This document shows positions 44,076 through 53,169 of a DNA stretch of 64,000 nt, in pieces. Each line of letters starts with the position of its first letter. Position 1 is the first letter of the stretch. Below the pieces are notes generated by a model that worked only from the letters and a program-made list of their open reading frames with translations, was not told the DNA's origin and made no database searches. The translations under genes were made by a program, and so were the position numbers. Source of the DNA: UBA1801 sp035353395 (GTDB taxonomy: Bacteria > Acidobacteriota > Holophagae > Holophagales > Holophagaceae); contig DAOPZL010000003.1 of NCBI GenBank assembly GCA_035353395.1, positions 1-64,000 of the forward strand. The letters are read 5' to 3'.

Positions 44076-45548
44076 TCAGTCGGCCGTCTTGGTCACGAAG
44101 CTTCCGCCCCAGACGGCCTGGGAATCCCACCTGGAGAACGCCTGGGCGAACGTCTCCATGTCCCGCCCGGTGATGCGGCCGACCGGCGTGACGAAATAGA
44201 CCACCGTCACGCGGATGGGCTCCTCGGCCCGGGCGCCCCGGTATCCGGAACCGGTGAAGTAGGCCCCTTCGGTCTCCCCGTGGCCGATGGCCACGCGGTC
44301 CAGGCCGCTTCCGGCCTCCTCGACCTTCGCGCTCGACTTGCACACGAAGGGGCCGGGGCACGGCATGGGCGCGTCCGGCGAATAGAATGCCGACCCCTGG
44401 TAGACCCGGCGCATGGGCGGCGTGCCCATGTCGCTGGGCCGGATGCCGGGCGCATCCCGACGGAGGGGAATCTGGATCAGGTAGTAGCGCTGGACGTCCA
44501 CGTCCATGCCCTTCGCCTTGAGTTCGCGCTCCAGCTTCAGCAGGTCCTGCCGATCCTCGGCGCGGCTGGCGGTGAAGGGAGCCTTCCGGCCGTCGACGTT
44601 GGCGAAGAGCATCTGGTGGGTGCCGGGACCCACGATGGCCTCGTGGCTGCCCTCGATGACATCCGTGATGACGAAGTTCGTGCTCCCGTACGGGTAGATG
44701 CTGAAGTTGAAGGCCGCACGGGGCGGAACGCCCTCGGGCCAGGATCCCCTCATGTTCCGGGCGGGCACGGGCACGATGGCGAACTGGTTGGAGACGATCA
44801 CGTTCCGGTCGCGGTGCCGGGAGGCGAGGCCCAGTTCCCGCAGGCGCTGGGGCAGCGTCTTCTCCACCACGCGCCCCCCGGCCTTCGTGTGGATCTTGAT
44901 CCGGTCGGAGGGAACCACCAGGACCTTGTCGCGGAAGTTGCTGTCCCGCCGCACGGAAAGGGCCAGCCTGGCGGAGGCGGGATCGTCCTCGGACTGGCGC
45001 ACCCAGATGCCGACGTCGCTGATGCGGTCGCCCCAGGCGCTGTTCTCGTCGCGCCCGATGTCCTCCCAGCTGATCTTCACGGGATGGAACTGGTTCCGGT
45101 TCATGAGATCCATGAAGTCCGGCTGGTTCCAAAGATCGGTGGTCTCCCGGAAGTAGGTTTCCCAGGCCAGGACGGGGGGGCGGTCCGGCGACGCAGGGCG
45201 CCCGGCCAGCCAGCCGAGGGCGGCCAGGACATGCTTGACCGCGGCGGAGCCGGTACCCGTGTCGAGCCCCAGGTCCCGGGCGATCTCCACGGCCGCGAAG
45301 TCCACCTTGCTGTTGCCGATCCCGTGATCCTTCGCCTCGCGCAGGGCCAGCAGGACATCGGGCCGGATGTCGCGGGCCTCGGCGGAGTCGATCCGGATGC
45401 CCTGCTTGCCGAAGGCCTCGATGATGCGGGCCGCGTCAGGCTCGCCGGAGCGGCCGATCGAGGCCGGCGGCTGCTGGGCGCTCCAGGTGGCCCCGGCGAT
45501 TCCCAGGAGGCTGGCACTGAGAAGCATGGAAGAAGCGATGGAAGGCAT
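44076..45548 (-). CDS. Secreted protein of unknown function, 490 aa
   Basis: I do not recognise this protein. A signal peptide (about residues 1-24, ending near WSAQQ) is followed by a large, mostly soluble region. Around 36-90 there is a segment with AARIIEAFGKQGIRIDSAEA and DVLLALREAKDHGIGNSKVD. Later parts are beta-rich with IYPYGSTNFVITDVIEGSHE, VQRYYLIQIPLRR, and a C-terminal VYFVTPVGRITGRDMETFAQ. No transmembrane segment beyond the leader. The lone gene lies between the photolyase gene and the repeat array. Confidence 0.5.
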   Translation of the reverse strand: MPSIASSMLLSASLLGIAGATWSAQQPPASIGRSGEPDAARIIEAFGKQGIRIDSAEARDIRPDVLLALREAKDHGIGNSKVDFAAVEIARDLGLDTGTGSAAVKHVLAALGWLAGRPASPDRPPVLAWETYFRETTDLWNQPDFMDLMNRNQFHPVKISWEDIGRDENSAWGDRISDVGIWVRQSEDDPASARLALSVRRDSNFRDKVLVVPSDRIKIHTKAGGRVVEKTLPQRLRELGLASRHRDRNVIVSNQFAIVPVPARNMRGSWPEGVPPRAAFNFSIYPYGSTNFVITDVIEGSHEAIVGPGTHQMLFANVDGRKAPFTASRAEDRQDLLKLERELKAKGMDVDVQRYYLIQIPLRRDAPGIRPSDMGTPPMRRVYQGSAFYSPDAPMPCPGPFVCKSSAKVEEAGSGLDRVAIGHGETEGAYFTGSGYRGARAEEPIRVTVVYFVTPVGRITGRDMETFAQAFSRWDSQAVWGGSFVTKTAD

Positions 45549-46307
45549 CAGTCACCTCGTGGCTACAGAGAGGGAATGCCCGGAGGCGGGACATCCTTTC
45601 ACCGGGAAATCATTTTCGCGGTACCAGCCGAAAGCCAACACAAGAATCATGAACGAATCAAGGAACCTGCGCCCCGAGACACCTTTCCCGGTCCGCCCCC
45701 TGAACCCTGGTATGCCTGACAGCAGAAACCCCCATCAATGACTCACAATCGACATCAACATTTTTCATCCTTATTTTTTATCCCTTTCATCCATTTTATC
45801 CTTGTTTATACATATTTAAATACCAATTCAACAAGGATGCAAGAAATGAAAGGGATTAAAGCAAGCTAATCCCAAGATGCAAGCCCACCCAAGCCACCCC
45901 AAGGGCGTCCCAGGCAGCCCCATCCATTCCCCTTGTTCATCTTTTCATCCCCTTCATCCCCTTTATCCCTGTTTATATATCTTTAAAAACCTGTTCAACA
46001 AGGATGCAAGGGATGAAAGGGATGAAAGCAGGCTGACATCAAGATGCAAACCCACCCAAGCCACATGAGGTGTATCGAACGCTATCCCATCCATTTACAT
46101 TTTTATATTTTCATCCATTTTATCCATGTTTATACATCTTTAAAAACAAGTCCAGCAAAGATGCAAGGGGACGAGAGCAGTCCATCTCTACGCTGCAAAG
46201 CCCCCCAATCCGCCCAGGTGCGTCGCAGGTAGCATCAACAATCGCTTTTCTTACCCCTTTCCTCCCTTTTATCCTTGTCAGGACGATTTCGACATGAATC
46301 CCTCAGC
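45549..46307. repeat. Intergenic array of three palindromic repeat units, AT-rich
   Basis: This 759-base gap holds at least three copies of a unit of about 157-167 bases, anchored by GTTTATA starting at 45804, 45971 and 46128, plus a fragment near 46246-46280. The unit contains an inverted repeat: CTTTTCATCCCCTTCATCCC (45941-45960) against GGATGAAAGGGATGAAAG (46011-46028), followed by a spacer with CAAGATGCAAACCCACCCAAG. GC content is far below the flanking genes. No gene is supported. The first 180 bases (45549-45730) show nothing distinctive. Confidence 0.7.
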
Positions 46308-47012
46308 ATGAGCCGAAGCACGCCCACCCCCCTCCATCGCTTCCACCTCGAGCTCCTGGAGGCCTATGGGCCCCAGGGCTGGTGGCCGCTGCTCGGCCAT
46401 CCGGGGACCAACCCCACCAAGACGGGCTCCATCACGGGCTACCATCCCGGCGACTACACCTTCCCCCACGACGAGGCGGAACGCTTCGAGATCTGCGCCG
46501 GGGCCATCCTCACCCAGAATACCGCGTGGCCCAACGTGGAGAAGGCCCTCGCCGCCCTGGCCGCCTCCGGGACCCTGGAGCCCGGAGCCATCCTCCGCCT
46601 TCCGGACCCCGAACTGGCCTCGCTCATCCGCCCCTCGGGCTACCACAACACCAAGGCCCGGAAGCTCAAGGAACTCGCTGCCTTCTTCCTCGGCCTCCGG
46701 GGCCGCACCCCCGCCCGGAGCGAACTCCTGGCGGTCTGGGGCGTCGGTCCCGAGACCGCCGACAGCATCCGGCTCTACGCCTACGGCGAGCCCGAGATGG
46801 TGGTGGACGCCTACACCCGCCGCGTCCTCGACCGGCTGGGCTGGACGTCCGCGCCTTCCTCCTACGAGAACCTGAAGCACGTCTGCGTCGAGTACCTCCC
46901 GGTCGGGACCGAACTCTGCCAGGAATTCCACGCCCTCGTCGTCGAGCACGCCAAGCGCGCGCGGGCGGCCAGGGCGGAAGACTGGCGGAGGCCCATCCTG
47001 CACCAGGACTGA
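46308..47012 (+). CDS. Endonuclease III-like HhH-GPD DNA repair protein, 234 aa
   Basis: Contains the helix-hairpin-helix VWGVGPETADSIRLYAYGEP and the catalytic Asp in VVDAYTRRVLDRLG, typical of the endonuclease III/MutY superfamily. The usual C-terminal [4Fe-4S] Cys cluster is absent (no CxxC pattern near the end). The protein lacks the Lys of bifunctional EndoIII, so it may be a mono-functional glycosylase or a variant. It excises damaged bases. It lies about 80 bases upstream of the ImuB gene, on the same strand, suggesting a shared repair block. The start at 46308 is preferred over an upstream frame because the sequence before it lies in the repeat array. Confidence 0.8.
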   Translation: MSRSTPTPLHRFHLELLEAYGPQGWWPLLGHPGTNPTKTGSITGYHPGDYTFPHDEAERFEICAGAILTQNTAWPNVEKALAALAASGTLEPGAILRLPDPELASLIRPSGYHNTKARKLKELAAFFLGLRGRTPARSELLAVWGVGPETADSIRLYAYGEPEMVVDAYTRRVLDRLGWTSAPSSYENLKHVCVEYLPVGTELCQEFHALVVEHAKRARAARAEDWRRPILHQD

Positions 47013-47091
47013 CGATCCCCGCCGGGTCAAAATCTGCCCCTTGTTTTTCGTTTTATTTTCGCCATATTAGGTACCCCTCCGGAGGTGTCCT

Positions 47092-48246
47092 GTGCTGGCG
47101 ATGTGGGTTCCCGAACTGCCCTTCCAACTGGCGTGCCAGCGGGAGGGATGCCTGAGGGAGCGCCCCCTGGCCTTCCTGAGCCCCCAGCCGGGGCGCACGC
47201 CCGCCCTGTGGCTGGTGAACCGGCTGGCCAGAGCCGCCGGGATCGCTCCCGGCGACCCCATGGACCAGGCCCTGCGCCGGCTGCCGGGGCTGCGGGTCCT
47301 GGATCCCGCCCCCCAGACCTGGTGGGAGGCCCAGGCCAGCCTGGGGGACTTCCTTTCCCGGTGGTCCCCCCAGGGGCTCCTGGGCCGCATGGGGGAGGCC
47401 CTCCTGGAGCTGCGGGGCACCCAGCGGCTCTTCGGCCCGCCCCAGGACGCCGCCCTGAAGATCCAGCGGGAACTCGCCGCCAGCGTCGGGTGGGCCAGCC
47501 ACGGCGGACTGTCCCGGAGCGCCACGGCCGCCAGGCTGGCCGCCCACCTGGAGCGCCGCCTGGAGCTGGTGGGGGAAGGCTGCGAGCAGACCTTCCTGGC
47601 GCCCCAGCCCCTGGTCCGCCTGCCGGACCTCACGCCCCGGCTCCAGTGGCGCTTCCAGCGCCTGGGGCTGCGGCGGTTCGGGGACCTCCAGCCCGTGCCC
47701 CTGCCCACCCTGGCCCAGCTCATGCCCGAGCCCGAGGCCCGGCGGGTGCTGGCCCAGGCCCGGGGCGAGGACCGACCCCGGCTTCCCCTGCTCGCCGACG
47801 CCCCCGGCGAGAGCCGCCACCCCTGGCGCCTGGAGCCCCCGCGCCTGCCCGAGGAGGTCTTCCTGGCCCCGTGGTGCCTGGAGCGCCTCTGGTCCGAGGG
47901 CCGTTCCCCCCGGACCCTGGCCCTCCGCTGGTGGGACGTGGACGAGGAGGCGCACCGCTGGACCGCCGCCGGGGAGGAACTGGCCCTGCCTCCCTTGGAG
48001 CTGGCCCAGGTCGTCGAGCGTGCCTTCCGGCGCCTCTGCACCCGCCGCATCCTGGTCCACCGCCTGGAGCTGCACATGGCCTGGGGCCTGGGCCGCGCGC
48101 GGAGCCTGTTCGAACCCCCTCGCATCGCCAAGCTCGGCGCCCTGGAGCCTGCCCTGGCGCGGCTCCGCCACCGCTACCCCCGGAACCCCGTGCTGCCGGG
48201 ATGGGCCGTGCCCTCGCCGGCCGCGCCCCTCGGCGCCGCCTCCTGA
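47092..48246 (+). CDS. imuB: ImuB-type Y-family polymerase homologue, 384 aa
   Basis: The sequence aligns with the Y-family fold but lacks the catalytic acids: the usual first-strand DxDxFYASVE is replaced by MWVPELPFQLACQRE, as in ImuB. Palm/finger features WLVNRLARAAGIAPGDPMDQ and the HhH-like region near 170-200 follow. ImuB is a non-catalytic adaptor that links DnaE2 to the clamp in SOS mutagenesis. GTG start at 47092 follows GGAGG with a six-base spacing. Its stop overlaps the dnaE2 start, so the two are coupled. No imuA gene is next to it. Confidence 0.85.
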   Translation: MLAMWVPELPFQLACQREGCLRERPLAFLSPQPGRTPALWLVNRLARAAGIAPGDPMDQALRRLPGLRVLDPAPQTWWEAQASLGDFLSRWSPQGLLGRMGEALLELRGTQRLFGPPQDAALKIQRELAASVGWASHGGLSRSATAARLAAHLERRLELVGEGCEQTFLAPQPLVRLPDLTPRLQWRFQRLGLRRFGDLQPVPLPTLAQLMPEPEARRVLAQARGEDRPRLPLLADAPGESRHPWRLEPPRLPEEVFLAPWCLERLWSEGRSPRTLALRWWDVDEEAHRWTAAGEELALPPLELAQVVERAFRRLCTRRILVHRLELHMAWGLGRARSLFEPPRIAKLGALEPALARLRHRYPRNPVLPGWAVPSPAAPLGAAS

Positions 48247-51092
48247 TGCCCATGCTGTTCGCCATCACGGACTTCTCCAGGGGAGAAGGCATCTACACGT
48301 CCGAACAGCTGGCGCGGCTCATCCCCCGCCTGGGCTACGGCCAAGCCGTGATCTGGGACCGGGGGCTCCACGGCTATCCCAGGCTCCGGGAGGAACTGGC
48401 ATACACCCGGGCGCCGGTGGAACTGCACCTGGGCTGCCGGTTCTCCTGGGGCGGCCAGGACTTCGGCGCCCTGCCCTGCTCGGAATCCGGCTACGGCGCG
48501 CTGAACCGCCTGCTGACGGAGCAGGCGCACCACCAGGGGGACGGCGAGCCCCCCCGGGAATGCGTCCTGCTGGCCGAGCGCCTGGCGGGCCTGGAGCTCC
48601 TGCGCCGGGAGGGGTTCGAGGCCGCGCTGCTGGCCCATCCCCGCCGCCAGCAGGAGGCGGCCCGGGCCCTGGCCCTGGGATCGTCCGTCGTGGGGCCGCA
48701 GGTGCTGCGCTTCCGCACGCCCGCCGGCCTGGCGCTGCACCGGCTGAAGCGGGCCATCCACACCCAGGGCACCGTGGCCCGCACGGAGTCCCTCTGGGAG
48801 CCCGGGGACGCCGCCGTGGACCGGTCCGCCTGGGAGAGCCGCTTCCCCTGGGCGGAGCCCCGGGTGGCCCGCGCCACGGAGGCGATGCAGGAACGCATCT
48901 CCGGCTGGAGCCTGCACTGGGGCGCCTGGGTGAACGCGGGTCCCCTGGGCCTGGAGGGGGCGGACCTGGACGCGGAACTCCGGGAACGGGTCCGGGCGGG
49001 CATCCTGACGCGCTACGGCGCCATGGACGGCGAGCGGGAGAGCCGCATGGAGCACGAACTGGACCTCATCCGGCGCAAGGGCTTCGCCGCCTACTTCCTG
49101 CTGGTGAAGGACCTCGTCTCCCACGCGGCGGTGGCCCGCACCTGCGGCCGGGGCAGCGGCGCCGCCAGCCTCGTGAGCTACGCCCTGGAACTCACCAACG
49201 TGGATCCCATCGACACGAACCTGGTCTTCGAGCGCTTCCTCACCGAGGCCCGGAAGGACCCGCCGGACCTGGACATCGACTTCGCCTGGGACGAGCGGGA
49301 CGCGGTGATCCAGTCCGTCTTCGAACGCTACGGGCGGACGCGGGTGGCCATGGTGGCCAACCACTGCTTCTTCAAGCCCAAGGGCGCCCTGCGGGCGGTC
49401 GCCCTGGCCCACGGGCGGCCCGAGGCCGAGCTGAAGTCCCTGGCCAAGTTCGTCCGCGGCTGGGACGGGGGCGTCGAGCGGGCCCGGGAGAACCCCCACT
49501 GGGCGCCCCTCCTGGAACAGGCGGACGCCCTGCGGGGGCACTTCCTCCAGCTCTCGGTGCACCCCGGCGGCACGGTGGTCACGCCGGGACCGCTGTGGGA
49601 GCACGTGGCCTTCGAGCCCGCCCCCGCCAAGGAGCACGTCTCCATCACCTGCTGGGACAAGGAGGGCGTGGAGGGCTACGGCCTAGTGAAGATCGATCTC
49701 CTGGGGAACCGCAGCCTGGCCGTGATCCGCGATGCCCAGCAGACGCTGGGGGACCGGGTGCCCGCCGACATCGGCCGCGTCTCCCGCAAGGACCCCGCGA
49801 CCCAGGCCCTCCTGGCGGCCGGGGACAGCATCGGGGTCTTCTACGTGGAGAGCCCCGCCACGCGCCAGCTCCAGCAGCGGGTGGGCAAGGGCGACTTCGA
49901 GACCCTGGTGATCCACTCCAGCCTCATCCGCCCGGCGGCCTACCCCTGGGTGGACACCTACGTGAAGCGCGCCCGCGGGGAGGAAGCCTTCGTCCCGAGC
50001 CACCCGGTCTTCGCCAACCTGCTCTCGGACAGCCACGGAGTCCTCATCTACCAGGAGGACGTGGTGCGGGTGGCCATGGACCTGGCCGGATGGGACCACG
50101 AGGAGGCCGACGCCCTGCGCAAGCTCCTGGGCAAGTCCGACTGCGCCCGCAAGCTCCCGGACTTCGAGGCGCGGTTCCGCCGGGGCTGCGCCTCCCGGGG
50201 CGTCTCGGAGCCCGTGGTGGAGGAGGCCTGGGGCATGATCCGGACCTTCCGGGGCTACTCCTTCTGCAAGCCCCACTCGGCCAGCTACGCCCAGGTGAGC
50301 TTCGAGAGCGCCTGGCTCAAGGCCCACCATCCGTCCGAATTCTTCGCCTCGGTCATCACGAACCAGGGCGGCTTCTACCCCGCCATCGCCTACCTGGGGG
50401 ACGCCCGGCGGCACCGCCTGGTGGTGCGCGGCCCGGACGCCAACCTCTCGGCCTGGCCCTTCACCGCCGAGGGCGAGCAGGGACTCCGGGTGGGCCTCAT
50501 GCAGGTGAAGGGCGCCCGGGAGGACGAAGTCCGCGCCCTCCTGGAGGAGCGGGAGCGGAACGGGCCCTACGCGGACCTGGACGAGCTGCTGCGGCGCGCG
50601 CCCCTCTCCATCCCCACCGTGGAAGCCCTGGCGAGCGGCGGAGCCTTCGACCGCTGGGCCCCCGACGGCGACCGGACCCGCCTGCTCTGGACGCGCCTGG
50701 GAGGCGTTCCCCGGGGCGTGCGGCCCAGGCCCACGGACCCCTTCGACCGCGCGGACCTGGAGATGGAGACCCTGGGCCTGGCCCTGGAGATCCACCCGGC
50801 CGTGCTGGCCCGGGTCCGGCACGGCGGAGCCTCCCACCGCGCGGCGGACGCGGAGAAATCCGGCCGTTTCCTGCGGTTCTGGGCCCTGGTGGTGGCCGAG
50901 AAGACGGTCCTCACCGAGCGGGACGAGCCCATGCAGTTCATCACCTTCGAGGACGAGACGGCCCTGTGCGAGGCCGTAGCCTTCCCCGGCTCCTTCAGGC
51001 GCCGGGGGCGCCCCTACCGCGTGGGCGACGTGGTACCCGCGGCCGGGCGGAGCGTCCGACAGGACGGCCTGGCGATGCTGGAGGTGGGGTGA
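48246..51092 (+). CDS. dnaE2: Error-prone DNA polymerase DnaE2/ImuC-like, 948 aa
   Basis: A C-family polymerase: palm motif PPDLDIDFAWDERD (the two catalytic Asp), KIDLLGNRSL with the third, and QEDVVRVAMDLAGW in the fingers. It is shorter than usual DnaE2 (about 1050). The N-terminal PHP domain has lost its metal ligands: the usual HLHSxYS is replaced by FAITDFSRGEGIYTSEQLAR and the next DHG by WDRG. A C-terminal OB domain lies near 860-930. The start ATG overlaps the imuB stop in TGATG. Together with ImuB it forms a translesion mutasome, usually under LexA control. Confidence 0.88.
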   Translation: MPMLFAITDFSRGEGIYTSEQLARLIPRLGYGQAVIWDRGLHGYPRLREELAYTRAPVELHLGCRFSWGGQDFGALPCSESGYGALNRLLTEQAHHQGDGEPPRECVLLAERLAGLELLRREGFEAALLAHPRRQQEAARALALGSSVVGPQVLRFRTPAGLALHRLKRAIHTQGTVARTESLWEPGDAAVDRSAWESRFPWAEPRVARATEAMQERISGWSLHWGAWVNAGPLGLEGADLDAELRERVRAGILTRYGAMDGERESRMEHELDLIRRKGFAAYFLLVKDLVSHAAVARTCGRGSGAASLVSYALELTNVDPIDTNLVFERFLTEARKDPPDLDIDFAWDERDAVIQSVFERYGRTRVAMVANHCFFKPKGALRAVALAHGRPEAELKSLAKFVRGWDGGVERARENPHWAPLLEQADALRGHFLQLSVHPGGTVVTPGPLWEHVAFEPAPAKEHVSITCWDKEGVEGYGLVKIDLLGNRSLAVIRDAQQTLGDRVPADIGRVSRKDPATQALLAAGDSIGVFYVESPATRQLQQRVGKGDFETLVIHSSLIRPAAYPWVDTYVKRARGEEAFVPSHPVFANLLSDSHGVLIYQEDVVRVAMDLAGWDHEEADALRKLLGKSDCARKLPDFEARFRRGCASRGVSEPVVEEAWGMIRTFRGYSFCKPHSASYAQVSFESAWLKAHHPSEFFASVITNQGGFYPAIAYLGDARRHRLVVRGPDANLSAWPFTAEGEQGLRVGLMQVKGAREDEVRALLEERERNGPYADLDELLRRAPLSIPTVEALASGGAFDRWAPDGDRTRLLWTRLGGVPRGVRPRPTDPFDRADLEMETLGLALEIHPAVLARVRHGGASHRAADAEKSGRFLRFWALVVAEKTVLTERDEPMQFITFEDETALCEAVAFPGSFRRRGRPYRVGDVVPAAGRSVRQDGLAMLEVG

Positions 51093-51178
51093 GACCTGGC
51101 GGAATCCCGTACTAAGGATCCTGGGGAGGTGCTCCGAATCATGCTCTGGATGCTGCCGGAATCCCGGCGAGGAGGCGC

Positions 51179-52111
51179 ATGGAGCGACGGGCACTCAGGA
51201 AGGCCGTGGTGACCGGCGGAACGGGGCTCGTGGGACGGCGCCTGGTGGCGGCCCTCGCGGGACAGGGCGCCATGGTGGCCGTGGTGAGCCGGAATCCGGA
51301 ACGGGCGCGGCTGCCCAAGGGAGCGGAGGCCCATCCCTGGAAGGCGCTGCCGGCCCTCCTGGAAGGCGCGGACGCCGTCTTCAACCTGGCGGGCGAGGGC
51401 ATCGCGGACCAGCGCTGGTCCCCCGGACGGAAGGAGGCCATCCTCCGGAGCCGGGTCGAAGGCACCCGGCGCATCGCCGAGGCCCTCCGCTGGGCCGGCC
51501 TGAAGCCGGCCGTGCTGGTGAACGCCAGCGCCGTGGGGTTCTACGGTCCCTCCGGAAGCGCCCGTCTGGACGAGGAAGCCCCGCCCGGCGAGGACTTCCT
51601 GGCCGAGGTGTGCCAGGCCTGGGAACAGGAGACGGAAGCCATCGCGGCCATGGGGGTCCGGGTCGCGAGGCTGCGGCTCGGGGTGGTGCTGGCCGGGGAG
51701 GGCGGCGCGCTGCCCAGGCTCGCCGCGCCCGTCCGGTCCTTCCTGGGCTGCGCGCTGGGGGACGGCCGGCAGGGAATCAGCTGGATCCACATCGAGGACC
51801 TGGTCCGCTTGTTCCTGGAGGCGGCCGCGAACCCCGCCTATTCCGGAGCCTTCAACGCCACCTCCCCGGAACCGGTCTCCCAGGGGGACCTCGCGCGGGC
51901 CCTGGCCCGGCTGCTCCACCGCCCCCTGTGGCCCGTGTCCGCGGCGCTCACCCAGTTCGCCCTGCGGAGGCTCCTGGGCGAGCTGGCCGACGCCATGATC
52001 CTGCAGGGGGCCTATGTCGTCCCGGCGAAGGCCCTCGCGCTGGGGTTCACCTTCACGTTCGGGCGGATCGAGCCGGCCCTGGCCGACCTCCTGGGCCGCC
52101 GCACCTCCTGA
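51179..52111 (+). CDS. TIGR01777-type NAD-dependent epimerase/SDR-like protein, 310 aa
   Basis: An extended short-chain dehydrogenase fold with the Rossmann motif VTGGTGLVGRRLV and VFNLAGEGIADQRWSPGRKE. The middle has NASAVGFYGPSG, the equivalent of the YxxxK region where Tyr survives, and the tail ALGFTFTFGRIEPAL. These match the YfcH/SulA-like TIGR01777 family, whose function is poorly known. RBS GAGGAGG lies just upstream. It follows dnaE2 by 86 bases on the same strand. Confidence 0.85.
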   Translation: MERRALRKAVVTGGTGLVGRRLVAALAGQGAMVAVVSRNPERARLPKGAEAHPWKALPALLEGADAVFNLAGEGIADQRWSPGRKEAILRSRVEGTRRIAEALRWAGLKPAVLVNASAVGFYGPSGSARLDEEAPPGEDFLAEVCQAWEQETEAIAAMGVRVARLRLGVVLAGEGGALPRLAAPVRSFLGCALGDGRQGISWIHIEDLVRLFLEAAANPAYSGAFNATSPEPVSQGDLARALARLLHRPLWPVSAALTQFALRRLLGELADAMILQGAYVVPAKALALGFTFTFGRIEPALADLLGRRTS

Positions 52112-52227
52112 AGACGAGGTGCGCTTGGAACCGCGCATGACGCGAACGCGCATCCCGCTTCATTCCGCGTCCTTTCGCGAATTTCGCGGTTCCCATCTTC
52201 CCGCGAGGTCGACATGTGCCCCCGGTC

Positions 52228-53103
52228 TCATTCCAGGTTCGCGCCCTGCTCCCGGATCTGGTCCAGCACGCCCTTGGCTTCCATGACTGCCCGGGTCATG
52301 GCAATCCGTTTGCACTTCGACCCGCAAGTATTCAATTCCCTGAGTACTTCCTGGCACCAGACATCCAGGGCCTTGCCGGCCAGGGTGTCCTTGTCGAGGC
52401 GCTCCCCGAAATCGTCGAGGTGGGCGGACAACCGCACCAGTTCCTCGCGCACGTCCTGCCGCTCCGCCAGGACGCCGGCCTCGGCCACCACCCGCTCGGC
52501 GGGGAGCTGGCCGGAGAGCTGGGCATCCTTCAGGATCTGCTCCAGGCGCTGGCGGTACTGCGCGGGAAGCTCCGCGGCCTGCCCTTCCGCCTCCTCCTGG
52601 AGGATCGTCCGAAGATCCTGGAGGCGCGCCAGGGCGGACCGGAAGAACGGCTTCAGCCGCTCGCCCTCCTTCTTCCGGCCTTCATTCCAAGCCTTCAGGA
52701 GTTCCTTCACCCCCCCCTGGACGACCTCCTCCATCCGTTCGGCCAGGTCCGACGCGGGCGGCATCCAGGCCCCGGGCAGGCGGAAGAAGGCATCCGGGGA
52801 GAGCGGCGGGAGTTCCAGCCACTCCGCGTCCTCCTGCCAGGTCTTGGCGACGCTCCGCAGGAGGTTCCGGTTGAGCTTGGGCTCCAGGCCCGGCTCGTCC
52901 TGGACCTCGACGACGAGGTCCAGCTTCCCCCTCTGGGCGGCTTCCCGGACCCAGGCGCGGATGGCGTTCTCCAGCGGGTAGAGGGCCGGGTGGATGCGCA
53001 CCGACAGCTCCAGGGACTTGTGGTTCACGCTGCGGAGCGCCAGACGGAGCTGGCCCTGCTCCAGGGGCTGGATCACTTCGGCGAAGGCTGTCATGGACCG
53101 CAC
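52228..53103 (-). CDS. yicC: YicC-family endoribonuclease-like protein, 291 aa
   Basis: The protein starts MRSMTAFA (GTG start at 53103 with GAGGTG five bases before), the hallmark of YicC/YloC. SVNHKSLELSVRIHPAL follows as usual, and the C-terminus ends in the strongly conserved RELNTCGSKCKRIAMTRAVM plus EAKGVLDQIREQGANLE. YicC is linked to RNA turnover and stress in other bacteria. It lies between the epimerase gene (convergent) and radA. Confidence 0.9.
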   Translation of the reverse strand: MRSMTAFAEVIQPLEQGQLRLALRSVNHKSLELSVRIHPALYPLENAIRAWVREAAQRGKLDLVVEVQDEPGLEPKLNRNLLRSVAKTWQEDAEWLELPPLSPDAFFRLPGAWMPPASDLAERMEEVVQGGVKELLKAWNEGRKKEGERLKPFFRSALARLQDLRTILQEEAEGQAAELPAQYRQRLEQILKDAQLSGQLPAERVVAEAGVLAERQDVREELVRLSAHLDDFGERLDKDTLAGKALDVWCQEVLRELNTCGSKCKRIAMTRAVMEAKGVLDQIREQGANLE

Positions 53104-53169
53104 GGCGTCACCTCGAAGAAACATTCCATTCTGGCCCGGACTCGACCGGTCCGGGAATCGGGCGGGTTC

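Noticed and set aside
45780..46280. Possible CRISPR array
   Set aside because: Units are diverged, 157-167 bases apart and palindromic over long arms; there are no short identical repeats with unique spacers of equal length, and no cas genes.
45877..46297. Small open frames of 62-75 codons in the repeat region
   Set aside because: They consist of repeat-unit sequence, are similar to each other because the DNA is repeated and show no RBS or codon signature.
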